Counted from the stretch's first letter, positions 7,812 through 15,640 are shown. The stretch: 64,000 nt of DNA from Rhodococcus sp. (in: high G+C Gram-positive bacteria) (GCF_023264675.1 NZ_JAHFVG010000023.1:1-64000); one strand, 5' to 3'. The notes: generated by a model from the letters alone, not told the origin. Program-made: numbers and translations.

Positions 7812-8741
7812 ATGACAGAAGCCGTACGGCAATTTCGCACCGCGATCGTTCCGGCAGCGGGTATGGGAACCCGTTTCCTGCCGGCGACCAAGACGGTTCC
7901 GAAGGAATTGCTGCCGGTCGTCGACACACCGGGGATCGAGCTCGTGGCAGGCGAAGCCGCCGATTCGGGTGCTCAGCGACTGGTCATCGTCACCTCGCCA
8001 GGAAAAGACGGCGTCGTCGCACACTTCGTCGAGGATTTGGTGCTCGAGACCAAGCTCGAGAAGAGCGGCAAGCTGAAGATGCTCGAGAAGGTCAGAGTTG
8101 CTCCGGCTCTCCTCGACGTCCAGTCCGTGGTGCAGGCCGAACCACTCGGACTCGGCCATGCCGTCGCGTGCGCCGAGGAAGTGCTCGACGACGACGAGAG
8201 CGCCGTCGCCGTTCTTCTCCCCGACGATCTGGTGCTTCCGCGCGGAGTGCTCGACGTGATGTCCCGGGTTCGGGCAAAGCGCGGCGGATCGGTGCTGTGC
8301 GCATTCGAGGTGCCCGAGGAAAATGTTTCGGCCTACGGAGTCTTCGAAGTCGAGACGGTCCCCGATGCGGTGAACCCGAACGTATTGAAAGTCACCGGCA
8401 TGGTGGAGAAGCCGAAGCGCGAAGACGCCCCGTCGCTCTTCGCTGCTGCAGGCCGCTACCTGCTGGACCGGGCGATATTCGATGCTCTTCGCAAGATCGA
8501 GCCCGGCGCGGGCGGCGAGCTGCAACTGACCGACGCCATCGCACTTCTCATCGAAGAAGGCCACCCCGTCCACGTCGTCGTTCATCGCGGACCCCGACAC
8601 GACCTCGGAAATCCCGGGGGATACCTGCGCGCTGCGGTTGACTTTGCACTCGAACGTGATGATTACGGTCCGTCGCTGCGTGAGTGGCTGACCGAACGTC
8701 TCAGTGACGATTGGGCGCCGCAACTGACCAAGTACGAATAG
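7812..8741 (+). CDS. galU: UTP-glucose-1-phosphate uridylyltransferase
   Basis: 309 residues, cytoplasmic. It makes UDP-glucose from UTP and glucose-1-phosphate for cell-wall polysaccharide and trehalose synthesis. The N-terminal nucleotide loop GMGTRFLPATKTVPKELLP (residues 17-35), the LPDDLV metal region, VEKPKRED and GRYLL follow the GalU pattern. First gene of the galU-glp-rimJ-glpR group. Confidence 0.96.
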   Translation: MTEAVRQFRTAIVPAAGMGTRFLPATKTVPKELLPVVDTPGIELVAGEAADSGAQRLVIVTSPGKDGVVAHFVEDLVLETKLEKSGKLKMLEKVRVAPALLDVQSVVQAEPLGLGHAVACAEEVLDDDESAVAVLLPDDLVLPRGVLDVMSRVRAKRGGSVLCAFEVPEENVSAYGVFEVETVPDAVNPNVLKVTGMVEKPKREDAPSLFAAAGRYLLDRAIFDALRKIEPGAGGELQLTDAIALLIEEGHPVHVVVHRGPRHDLGNPGGYLRAAVDFALERDDYGPSLREWLTERLSDDWAPQLTKYE

Positions 8742-8774
8742 GCCCGACGTGTGAAGAGTTAGAGGAAGGGCCAG

Positions 8775-10034
8775 ATGCGCTCGGTTGAGGATCAGCAGAC
8801 CAGGGTGACTGCTGCCGCAGTTGCACCACGGCCTGTCCGGGTCGCGATCTCGGAAGCACAGGGATTGCTCTGCGCGGAAGAGGTCGTCACCGAGCGACCG
8901 CTGCCGGGGTTCGACCAGGCCGCCATCGACGGCTACGCCGTGCGCAGCGTCGATGTGGCCGCCGCGGGTACCGACCTGCGCAACGAGGACGACGAGCGCA
9001 TCGAGCTCACCTTGCCGGTCGTCGGCGAGGTCACTGCCGGATCACGGCAGCCCATCCGGCTGCAGCCACGTCAAGCCGTGCGCGTCGATACCGGTGCTCC
9101 GCTGCCGACCCTCGCCGACGCCGTCCTTCCGCTGGATCGCACCGACGGCGGACGTGCTCGCGTCAAGGTCTATCGGCCGGTGCGCTCGGGCGACTACGTA
9201 CGCAAGATCGGTGACGACGTTCAGCCAGGCGACGTCGCCGTCCGCTCCGGAACGATCATCGGCGCCGCTCAGGTCGGTCTGCTTGCCGCGGTGGGACGCG
9301 ACAAGGTGCTGGTGCATCCGCGTCCACGGTTGTCGGTGATTTCCGTCGGCGGGGAACTCGTCGACACCGATCGCACCCCCGGTCCTGGGCAGGTCTACGA
9401 CGTCAATTCCTATTCCCTCGCTGCTGCCGCACGCGATGCGGGCGCCGACGTGAACCGCGTCGGAATCGTCAGCACCGATCCGAAGCGACTACGAGAAGTG
9501 GTCGAGGGGCAGCTCATTCGCTCCGAGATCGTCGTCATCGCGGGAGCTGTCGGCGGCGGCGCGTCCGACGGAGTCCGTGAAGCACTGTCGGATCTCGGTG
9601 ACCTCGAAGTCGAGCGGGTTGCCATGCACCCCGGGTCGGTACAGGGTTTCGGTCAACTCGGTCGTGACGAGGTACCGACGTTCCTGCTCCCGGCCAATCC
9701 CGTCAGCGCGTTGGTGGTGTTCGAGGTCATGGTCCGCCCGCTGATCCGTATCGCCCTCGGCAGGCGCCAGCCGATGCGTCGTACCGTCACCGCGCGGACC
9801 GTCGCACCCATCACCTCCATCGAGGATCGCAAGGGATACCTGCGCGGCCAACTGATGCGCGACGAGGAAACCGGTGAATACCTGGTGCAGGCCCTCGGCG
9901 GTGCTCCCGGTGCGTCGTCCCACCTGCTCGCGACGCTGGCCGAAGCCAACTGCCTCGTCGTCGTCGATCCCGATGTGACCGAGATCAGGACGGGCGAGGA
10001 AGTGGACGTGTCGTTCCTCGCGCAGCGCGGATAG
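8775..10034 (+). CDS. glp: gephyrin/MoeA-like protein (Glp)
   Basis: 419 residues with MoeA architecture: N-terminal domain with the LPGFDQAAIDGYAVRS block, the VRKIGDDVQPGDV domain, the MPT-binding-like domain with GGELVDTD, the GGGASDG loop, and a C-terminal beta-barrel (FLAQRG end). It could insert molybdenum into molybdopterin. Its fixed neighbourhood with rimJ and a GlpR-like membrane protein matches Glp of Corynebacterium glutamicum, a repurposed MoeA that binds FtsZ and acts in early division. Most likely this is the division gene. Whether it keeps Mo-transferase activity cannot be seen from sequence alone. Confidence 0.87.
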   Translation: MRSVEDQQTRVTAAAVAPRPVRVAISEAQGLLCAEEVVTERPLPGFDQAAIDGYAVRSVDVAAAGTDLRNEDDERIELTLPVVGEVTAGSRQPIRLQPRQAVRVDTGAPLPTLADAVLPLDRTDGGRARVKVYRPVRSGDYVRKIGDDVQPGDVAVRSGTIIGAAQVGLLAAVGRDKVLVHPRPRLSVISVGGELVDTDRTPGPGQVYDVNSYSLAAAARDAGADVNRVGIVSTDPKRLREVVEGQLIRSEIVVIAGAVGGGASDGVREALSDLGDLEVERVAMHPGSVQGFGQLGRDEVPTFLLPANPVSALVVFEVMVRPLIRIALGRRQPMRRTVTARTVAPITSIEDRKGYLRGQLMRDEETGEYLVQALGGAPGASSHLLATLAEANCLVVVDPDVTEIRTGEEVDVSFLAQRG

Positions 10035-10101
10035 TGGCCCACTCGAACTTCCTGTGGGGCGCTTTGTCGTTCCACCGCACCGCAGACGCTAATCTCGTCT
10101 G

Positions 10102-10749
10102 ATGTCGCGAACGTGGTCGAGCCACCCTGGGTGGCCGGCGAAGTTGGGCCCGCTGACCGTTGCAGGCGGCAACGTCACCGTTCGGCCCGTGCGTCTTCGC
10201 GACGGTGCTGCGTGGAGTCGGATTCGTCTGGCGGATCAGCTGCATCTGGAACCGTGGGAGCCCACCGGCGAAGGTTCCTGGTCTGCGCGCCACCACATTT
10301 CCTCCTGGCCGGGCCTGCTGTCGGGTCTCAAGTCCGAGGCGCGTAAGGGCCACATGCTGCCGATGGCGATCGAGGTCGACGGCGAGTTCTGCGGGCAGAT
10401 CACCGTCGGAAACATCGTTCGTGGTGCTCTCCGGTCGGCGTGGATCGGATACTGGGTGGCCAAAGAGGTCAACGGCCGCGGTGTTGCGACGGCCGCGCTC
10501 GCGCTCGGACTCGACCACTGCTTCGGCGGAGTCGGCCTGCACCGAGTGGAGGCAACGGTCCGTCCGGAGAACCTGGCGAGCCAGGCCGTACTGCGCAACG
10601 TCGGGTTCCGCGAAGAAGGCCTGCTCAAGAACTACCTCGACGTCGACGGTCGGTGGCGAGATCACCTCCTCGTCGCGATGACCACGAACGACGTACAGGG
10701 CACCGTCGCCGACCGACTGGTGCGTACCGGTCGCGCTGCCTGGGCTTAG
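10102..10749 (+). CDS. rimJ: GNAT acetyltransferase, RimJ type
   Basis: 215 residues. The GNAT fold is visible from VRPVRLRDGAAWSRIR to the acetyl-CoA loop region WVAKEVNGRGVATAALALGL, followed by HRVEATVRPENLASQAVLRN and GFREEGLL. RimJ-type enzymes acetylate protein N-termini (ribosomal S5 in E. coli); the substrate here is unknown. It lies between glp and glpR, a conserved order in this group. Confidence 0.88.
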   Translation: MSRTWSSHPGWPAKLGPLTVAGGNVTVRPVRLRDGAAWSRIRLADQLHLEPWEPTGEGSWSARHHISSWPGLLSGLKSEARKGHMLPMAIEVDGEFCGQITVGNIVRGALRSAWIGYWVAKEVNGRGVATAALALGLDHCFGGVGLHRVEATVRPENLASQAVLRNVGFREEGLLKNYLDVDGRWRDHLLVAMTTNDVQGTVADRLVRTGRAAWA

Positions 10750-10901
10750 CTCGTCTCCCTCGCCCTCATCCTCGAGACGCATGTGACTAAAGTGACGTGT
10801 GTGTAATTCGGGTCGGCGCGTCTACGCGGTTCGGCAGCACCTTCCGCATAGCCTGATCACGTCACCGATGTACGCAGCCCATTCGGAAGGAGAGCCCCGA
10901 G

Positions 10902-11765
10902 ATGCCCAACTCGATCATCTGGATCGGTCTGGTCGCAGTCTGGGTGTTCGTCCTGCTCCCGATGATGATGAGCAAGCGTCCACGGATCATGCAGACATCC
11001 GATATCGCCCTCGCTACCCGCGTACTTCATCGCGGCGGCACGAAGAAACCCGTGCGTGGACCGGCGTCCGGGCATGCGAGCGATCCTGATTGGCGACCCG
11101 AGTACGACGAAAGGGTGTCGGCGCCTGCCAGCGTCGTCTTCGGACGTACAGAGCCGAGCACCGATCGTGCCGGGCGCGAAGCGTCGAACATTGACGAGGC
11201 TTCGAAATTCAACGCGGAGGACCCGATGGACACTCACGCAGAGACCGACACCGAAACGGCCGATCGGGACGAAAAATTTCAGCGGGACGAGGCCCAGCGG
11301 GACTACGTGCCCAACCGTCGTGGACGCGGAGGATTCGACCCCGAAGCCGATGCCATCGCACGGGCGGCTCGGTACTCCTTCCGGCAGCGTGCGGTGCTGG
11401 CGCTGGTGTTCGCGGCCATCACTTCCGCTGCCCTGGCTGTCATCCTGACCCCGATGCTCTGGTGGGTGTGCGGACTGTCCGTCGCCGCCCTCGCGGGATA
11501 CATGTACTACCTGCGGCGGCAGGTTCAGATCGAGCAGGAAATTCGCCGCAGGCGCATGACCCGCATGGGACGCTCGCGCCTCGGCGTCGAGTCGCGCACC
11601 GACGACGAGCTCGAACTCGTACCGCAGCGGCTTCGGCGTCCGGGTGCCGTCGTGCTCGAGATCGACGACGAGGACCCCGAATTCGATCACCTCGACCACT
11701 ACGAGGAGCCGTTCCAGGCATCGGTCCCGACCGACAACGACGTCCGTCGCGCATCGGGGGCCTGA
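10902..11765 (+). CDS. glpR: GlpR-like membrane protein, Glp receptor of the divisome
   Basis: 287 residues. One N-terminal membrane segment (residues 4-22, SIIWIGLVAVWVFVLLP), a 130-residue polar, acidic and probably disordered region, then two adjacent membrane helices (about 162-205) and an arginine-rich, then acidic, cytoplasmic tail. The topology and the glp-rimJ neighbourhood match GlpR of corynebacteria, which recruits Glp to the septal membrane and helps position the divisome. AAGGAGAG precedes ATG 10902. Assignment rests on topology and context. Confidence 0.78.
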   Translation: MPNSIIWIGLVAVWVFVLLPMMMSKRPRIMQTSDIALATRVLHRGGTKKPVRGPASGHASDPDWRPEYDERVSAPASVVFGRTEPSTDRAGREASNIDEASKFNAEDPMDTHAETDTETADRDEKFQRDEAQRDYVPNRRGRGGFDPEADAIARAARYSFRQRAVLALVFAAITSAALAVILTPMLWWVCGLSVAALAGYMYYLRRQVQIEQEIRRRRMTRMGRSRLGVESRTDDELELVPQRLRRPGAVVLEIDDEDPEFDHLDHYEEPFQASVPTDNDVRRASGA

Positions 11766-11837
11766 GGTTCGGAGAGCGCCTGACCCTTTGATAGGGTTTG
11801 CGCAGCGGTTCGAAGGCATCTGCTCGAACAATCGCTA

Positions 11838-11913
11838 GGGGCTGTGGCGCAGTTGGTAGCGCGTCTCGTTCGCATCGAGAAGGTCAGGGGTTCGATTCCC
11901 CTCAGCTCCACCA
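11838..11913 (+). tRNA. tRNA-Ala (anticodon CGC)
   Basis: The sequence folds into a complete cloverleaf: acceptor GGGGCTG/CAGCTCC, anticodon stem TCTCG/CGAGA around TTCGCAT with anticodon CGC, T arm AGGGG-TTCGATT-CCCCT. The third acceptor pair is G3-U70, the alanine identity element. CCA is encoded (11911-11913). It reads GCG codons. Confidence 0.97.
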
Positions 11914-11918
11914 CCGAA

Positions 11919-11949
11919 AAGGCCCGGCCGACAATGTCGACCGGGCCTT
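11919..11949. terminator. hairpin terminator after tRNA-Ala and after the 35-codon minigene
   Basis: AAGGCCCGG-C-CGAC at 11919-11932 pairs with GTCG-A-CCGGGCCTT at 11936-11949 with one mismatch and an AAT loop. It serves the tRNA on the plus strand and the converging minigene on the minus strand. Nineteen bases (11921-11939) are identical to the hairpin at 12262-12280. Confidence 0.85.
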
Positions 11950-11972
11950 ACTGTGCCCCTGGGGCCAGCTGA

Positions 11973-12080
11973 TCAAGCGGAGAGCGATCCCAGCAGCTCG
12001 AGGATCGGGAAGTCGGTGACCGAGCTTCCGGTGGTGCTTCCGGTGGAGAGAAGGCTGGAGATGAAGGCTGCGAGATCCAT
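11973..12080 (-). CDS. 35-residue peptide, copy 1 of a tandem pair
   Basis: Translation is MDLAAFISSLLSTG (residues 1-14), then STTGSSVTDF, then PILELLGSLSA. AAGGAG lies eight bases before the ATG. It has no charged signal sequence. Residues 1-11 and 25-33 would form short amphipathic or hydrophobic helices around a Ser/Thr/Gly-rich centre. It aligns with the minigene at 12309: MD[LI]xA[FW]IxS[LI][LI]xTGSxxGSS[VL]xD. Size, lack of signal peptide and the Ser-rich centre recall the PorA/PorH channel peptides of corynebacteria, but no sequence identity is claimed. Too short for standard gene callers. Confidence 0.75.
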   Translation of the reverse strand: MDLAAFISSLLSTGSTTGSSVTDFPILELLGSLSA

Positions 12081-12254
12081 TGGGGAAACTCCTTGTTTCA
12101 AGGGGGTGGCCTGGTTTCGGTGGCTGCGTAGCGGAGTGCTGCTCAACCGAAAGTATTTTTACCGGACGAAAGCCAACTCCGTTGGAGTTTCGAACAAAAT
12201 TTTCCGGCAATCGTCCAAGGGCATCCCCGGACCCGCTCGACCGCCCTCTCGCGA

Positions 12255-12295
12255 CGAATGAGGCCCGGCCGACAATGTCGGACGGGCCTCATTCG
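12255..12295 (-). terminator. hairpin terminator after the 29-codon minigene
   Basis: A 19-bp stem (12255-12273 with 12277-12295) with one mismatch and an AAT loop. It ends 13 bases after the stop of the minus-strand minigene. The core GGCCCGGCCGACAATGTCG is shared exactly with the hairpin near 11930, indicating that gene and terminator duplicated together. Confidence 0.85.
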
Positions 12296-12308
12296 TACGC
12301 TGTCAGGG

Positions 12309-12398
12309 TCAGAGACGCCCGAAGATGCTGTCGATCAGCGAGCTGCCTGCGGAGCTACCGGTGGTGATGATGCTGTCGATCCAGGCGAAGATGTCCAT
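12309..12398 (-). CDS. 29-residue peptide, copy 2 of a tandem pair
   Basis: Translation is MDIFAWIDSIITTG (1-14), then SSAGSSLIDSIFGRL. AAGGAG lies ten bases before the ATG. It is paralogous to the 35-residue peptide, with the invariant TGSxxGSS centre and the same hydrophobic spacing before it. It ends in a basic FGRL. A perfect 14-bp palindrome lies 31 bases upstream of the start. Conservation of coding pattern between the two copies, including conservative changes (L/I, F/W, V/L), argues that both are translated. Confidence 0.75.
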   Translation of the reverse strand: MDIFAWIDSIITTGSSAGSSLIDSIFGRL

Positions 12399-12934
12399 TG
12401 CGGAGAAGCTCCTTGATGCGTCGGCGAAGTCTTGTACAAGACAGGTGGCACCGCTGATTGCCGAACCACCGTATGTATTGATACTGCATCGAACCAAGCT
12501 TCGCCACCGGTCCGTTCGGCGCAAAGCGAGACTCCGACGGTATTCGACGAGAGATTTCAGCAATTCGGTAAGAATTCGTGCCGTCGAATCCTCGATTCCA
12601 CCGAGAAGATCGCCGATAACTGGGTGCGGTCCGCGGGCTCCGCAGTATCCGACCGCGGATTGGGTATTGCATCCCGAATTTCGTCCGCGGAATTGTTTCG
12701 TCGAGCCCGCAATGCCGGTGGAGCATCGATCATCGGGACGCCTCGTCGAACGTGCCGCGGGCCTCCGGCAGACGGATCGGCGACGATCCGACACGGGTAT
12801 GTGAGCCGAGGCCGTCCCTGACCGGTAGTCTTGCCATCTAGTTGGTCATCTGGTCGTAGGTCGGCGTCTACTGGGGAAGCGTCACCCCGGCTGCGGAGAA
12901 CATCGCTGCAGCCCCGAAATTTGTGGAGTGGTGA
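12399..12934. other. non-coding stretch upstream of the peptide gene
   Basis: About 540 bases. It holds the ribosome binding site of the 29-residue peptide (AAGGAG at 12409-12414, minus), the palindrome at 12429-12442 and presumably divergent promoters for the peptide gene and the GyrI-like gene at 12935. Open frames here (for example 12432-12821) look random in composition. Confidence 0.5.
12429..12442. promoter_or_regulatory. perfect 14-bp palindrome, candidate operator
   Basis: GTCTTGTACAAGAC reads the same on both strands. It lies 15 bases before the Shine-Dalgarno sequence of the 29-residue peptide gene, where a repressor could block transcription. Confidence 0.5.
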
Positions 12935-13381
12935 ATGTCGTTCGAGATTGTCGACCTCGAAGAAACGTGGGTCGCGGGTCTTCCCGTTCGTAGCCCCAAG
13001 CGCGCGCTCGGTCGGCTCAACGACCCGGCGCTGGACCAAGCATGGTCTTCGGTTCTGAAACAGGACATCGGCGGCCCACTGGCCTCGGTGTACACCGATT
13101 TCGCGCCCGGTATCGGGTCCTACAACACCCAGATCGTCGGGTACCAATGCTCGGCGTTGAACCAGGTCACCCGGGGTCACCTCGTCGCGAAAGTGCCTCG
13201 CGCGCGCTACGCCAAATTCTCCGCCGTCGGCTACTTCCCCGACGTCATGACGCGGTTGTGGCAGCAGATCGACCACGCTGAAGAGCAGCATGAGATCACG
13301 CGAACGTTCACCGCTGACTACGAGTGTTACCCGCATGCCTACAAGATCGATCTCTACCTCTCGGTCGAGCAGTCCGCGTGA
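12935..13381 (+). CDS. GyrI-like effector-binding protein, copy 1
   Basis: 148 residues forming a single ligand-binding domain of the GyrI/AraC-effector type: EIVDLEETWVAGLPVR start, VYTDFAPGIG-YNTQIVGYQ, a helix around FPDVMTRLWQQI and the closing strand YKIDLYLSVE. Such stand-alone domains bind small hydrophobic ligands or shield targets from them. There is no DNA-binding part. It overlaps the next gene, a paralogue, by four bases. Confidence 0.78.
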   Translation: MSFEIVDLEETWVAGLPVRSPKRALGRLNDPALDQAWSSVLKQDIGGPLASVYTDFAPGIGSYNTQIVGYQCSALNQVTRGHLVAKVPRARYAKFSAVGYFPDVMTRLWQQIDHAEEQHEITRTFTADYECYPHAYKIDLYLSVEQSA

Positions 13382-13812
13382 CACACAGGGTGACGGCGCG
13401 AAGCGCTGAGCTGTTCGGTGGTCTCGTGGCTCCGCGGATCGAACCGGGTGCCGAGACGAGCACCAGCGAGCTCTTCCGGTTCCTACGCGAACGTATCCGC
13501 GACCATTTCGCCGACACCGTCGAGGTGAGCACCGTGTTCGTCCCGGACGAGCACGGCATCTACAACGCCTTGGTGGCTACTCCGTACGCATCGCCGGCCG
13601 ATGTTCCTGTCGGCCAGGTATTCGTATCGGTGCCGAGCGGGGTGTACGCGGTGTTCGTCCCCGACGGCAGTCTGCGAGACCCCATCGAGGACGTCTGGAC
13701 GCAGGTCGAGGAAGCCACGGCAAACGGTGAGTTATTTCGGGCTTATAAAGAAGACATCGAAGTCGTTACAATATCCGGCGAAGTGGAACTTTATATTTCG
13801 ATAGTTATCTGA
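13378..13812 (+). CDS. GyrI-like effector-binding protein, copy 2
   Basis: 144 residues. GTG 13378 overlaps the upstream TGA (GTGA), so translation is coupled. The domain pattern repeats that of copy 1: VTARSAELFGGLVAPR, STVFVPDEHGIYNALVA, GVYAVFVPDGS, EDVWTQVEEA and the final strand EVELYISIVI. The last 80 bases are notably AT-richer than the surroundings. The closely following TetR regulator of gamma-butyrolactone-receptor type suggests a ligand-sensing set. Confidence 0.75.
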   Translation: MTHRVTARSAELFGGLVAPRIEPGAETSTSELFRFLRERIRDHFADTVEVSTVFVPDEHGIYNALVATPYASPADVPVGQVFVSVPSGVYAVFVPDGSLRDPIEDVWTQVEEATANGELFRAYKEDIEVVTISGEVELYISIVI

Positions 13813-14001
13813 TCCGACTGAATGCGTCACGCATTTGTCACTCGAAGATCACAATACAGACAAACATAAGGTTAGTATTATCCTGCGCAACCGGACCGAC
13901 GGCGGGTTACAGGGAATTCGAGACGACGGATTTACCCGTTCGAGTTGGTCGTACACGGCGGCGTCGGTGTCAGGTAGGCAACTGAGCAGGGGTGATCATT
14001 C

Positions 14002-14679
14002 ATGGTTAGGCAACTGAGGGCGGAAGCCACGCGCGCCGCAGCATTGCGTGCAGCGGCGGATCTTTTTCTCGATGTCGGGCACGCAAATGCAACATTGAGC
14101 CAGGTGTCAGCACAGTCCGGAGTCACGAAGGGCGCGCTGTACTTCCATTTCGCATCGAAGGAAGAGCTCGCGCGCGCCATCGTCGACGAAGGTCACGAAC
14201 GCGTCTCCACCGCATGTGCCGGACTGGTGGACAGTAGGTCGCCCGCCCTCGAATCGGTCATCGGGATCTCGTATTCGGTGCTCGAGCTCGCTGCCTCCGA
14301 TCCTCTGGTGCGCGTGATGTACCGCCTCCAGATGGAAATCGACGGGTCCGAGACAGCTCGCGGCAGCGTGTTCGGTACCTGGGGGAACATCTTCGAGCAC
14401 CTGTTCGACCGTGCCATCGAGCACGGCGATGTGGCCGACCACCTCGACTCCGGCAACGCCGCGCTTCTGGTCTGCGAGATGCTCGCAGGGGTCCTGATGG
14501 TGTCCGAAGCACAGTCGACCCTCGAAAGCGCGCCGTCGCGCATGGAGAAGGTCTGGCACACCGTCCTGCCGTCTCTCGTGCCGCCGAACAAGCTCGGATA
14601 CTTCCGGGAATTCGCCGCGCGCAGCCTGTCGAGTTTCGTGCCCTCCTCGGAACTGACCGCGGAGTCCGTGCACGTCTAG
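14002..14679 (+). CDS. TetR regulator, gamma-butyrolactone receptor type
   Basis: 225 residues. The N-terminal HTH carries the ArpA/ScbR hallmark VTKGALYFHFASKEELARAIV (residues 46-66). The C-terminal ligand domain ends in the typical ...MEKVWHTVLPSLVPPNKLGYFREFA region. Members repress target genes until a gamma-butyrolactone-like signal binds. No AfsA-type synthase is present in the window. A paralogue lies at 62228. The gene begins with ATG 14002; the 189 bases upstream are AT-rich and may hold its autoregulatory operator. Confidence 0.86.
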   Translation: MVRQLRAEATRAAALRAAADLFLDVGHANATLSQVSAQSGVTKGALYFHFASKEELARAIVDEGHERVSTACAGLVDSRSPALESVIGISYSVLELAASDPLVRVMYRLQMEIDGSETARGSVFGTWGNIFEHLFDRAIEHGDVADHLDSGNAALLVCEMLAGVLMVSEAQSTLESAPSRMEKVWHTVLPSLVPPNKLGYFREFAARSLSSFVPSSELTAESVHV

Positions 14680-14736
14680 ACACTTCGCCGATGACGCCGC
14701 TTGCGGAGGTCCGGTGCCGCGTGGACACTGTGTGAT

Positions 14737-14907
14737 ATGAACCACACAATCACGCATCACCGTATGTCCGACACCGAACTTCGCAAGGCCATCGGAACAC
14801 TGCAGAGCCGGGCCGACGACGCGCGCCGACGCGGAGCTGAAGACGATGCAACGCGCATCGAGCGGACCGTCGCCGACTACCGCGACGAGATGACGCAGCG
14901 GCACTGA
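14737..14907 (+). CDS. small hypothetical protein
   Basis: 56 residues, starting MNHTITHHRMSDTELRKAIG, highly charged and probably one long helix pair. A second ATG at 14764 would give 47 residues. No family recognised. It converges on the flavin reductase gene. Confidence 0.5.
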   Translation: MNHTITHHRMSDTELRKAIGTLQSRADDARRRGAEDDATRIERTVADYRDEMTQRH

Positions 14908-14926
14908 CGTCTCGGCAACTCCGATC

Positions 14927-15640
14927 TCAGCCTGCCGGGCCGAATCGCTCGGTTTTGATGCGAGGCGGCAGGTGACCCTCGGAGACGAGGATGTTGGCGA
15001 CCGCCTCGACGAAGCCCGTCGGTCCGCAGACGAAGCAACTCGGCGCGAAGTCGGGTGGCCAGCCGCCTTCGACGAGGTCTCGTGTGTTCAACCTGCCCAC
15101 ACGGCCTCGGTAACCGTCCGGGGCTTCCCGTGTGTAGTGAACAGCCACATCGACCCCTCCGGGCAGCCGCCGGAGTTCGGACGCGTACATCACCTCGTCG
15201 GGAGTGCGCACCGAATAGACGAGCCGGAACGGTGTTCGACGATCCCCGTCGACCCGGGCGCGCAACATCGACATCACCGGAACGATTCCGGAGCCGCCGG
15301 CCACCAGTAGGACCGGAGCCGGGTCGGCACTGTCCCAGACGAACCATCCGCCGATGGGGCCACGCAGTTCTACCTGCTCGCCGACCTCGATCACTCCGGT
15401 GAGATAGGGCGATACCTCGCCGTCGTCGACGGTTTGAATCGTCAGGACCACTCTGGAGCCGTTCTGCGGCGTTGCCATCGAATAGCTGCGTTGGGCGCTG
15501 TAGCCGTCCTCCGCCGTCAACCGGACGTCGATGTGCTGCCCTGGCTTGTGCCCGGGCCATCCGTCGACGTCGAAGACCAGCGTGGTTGCCGTCGGCGTCT
15601 CGGTCCGCTTCTCGACGAGCGTGGCGACACGCCACCTCAT
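14927..15640 (-). CDS. FAD/NAD(P)-binding ferredoxin-reductase-type oxidoreductase
   Basis: 237 residues. The FAD domain has PGQHIDVRL and the RSYSMA motif, the nucleotide domain has GGSGIVPVMSMLR, and the C-terminal motif is CGPTGFVEAVA. There is no 2Fe-2S domain, so it must pass electrons to a partner. That partner is probably the sulfite-oxidase-like enzyme encoded 41 bases upstream on the same strand; such pairs are common in actinobacteria. The start region has been tandemly duplicated (see repeat). Confidence 0.9.
   Translation of the reverse strand: MRWRVATLVEKRTETPTATTLVFDVDGWPGHKPGQHIDVRLTAEDGYSAQRSYSMATPQNGSRVVLTIQTVDDGEVSPYLTGVIEVGEQVELRGPIGGWFVWDSADPAPVLLVAGGSGIVPVMSMLRARVDGDRRTPFRLVYSVRTPDEVMYASELRRLPGGVDVAVHYTREAPDGYRGRVGRLNTRDLVEGGWPPDFAPSCFVCGPTGFVEAVANILVSEGHLPPRIKTERFGPAG

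Noticed and set aside
8775-10034. Plain annotation as metabolic MoeA only
   Set aside because: The fixed neighbourhood with rimJ and the GlpR-like membrane protein points to the division role, though enzyme activity is not excluded.
12432-12821. Open frame between the peptide gene and the GyrI-like gene
   Set aside because: Composition looks random and overlapping frames on both strands are equally open; no ribosome site.
13889-13908. Possible autoregulatory operator AACCGG...GGGTT upstream of the TetR gene at 14002
   Set aside because: Only the outer bases are symmetrical; it does not fit the butyrolactone-receptor operator well enough to call.
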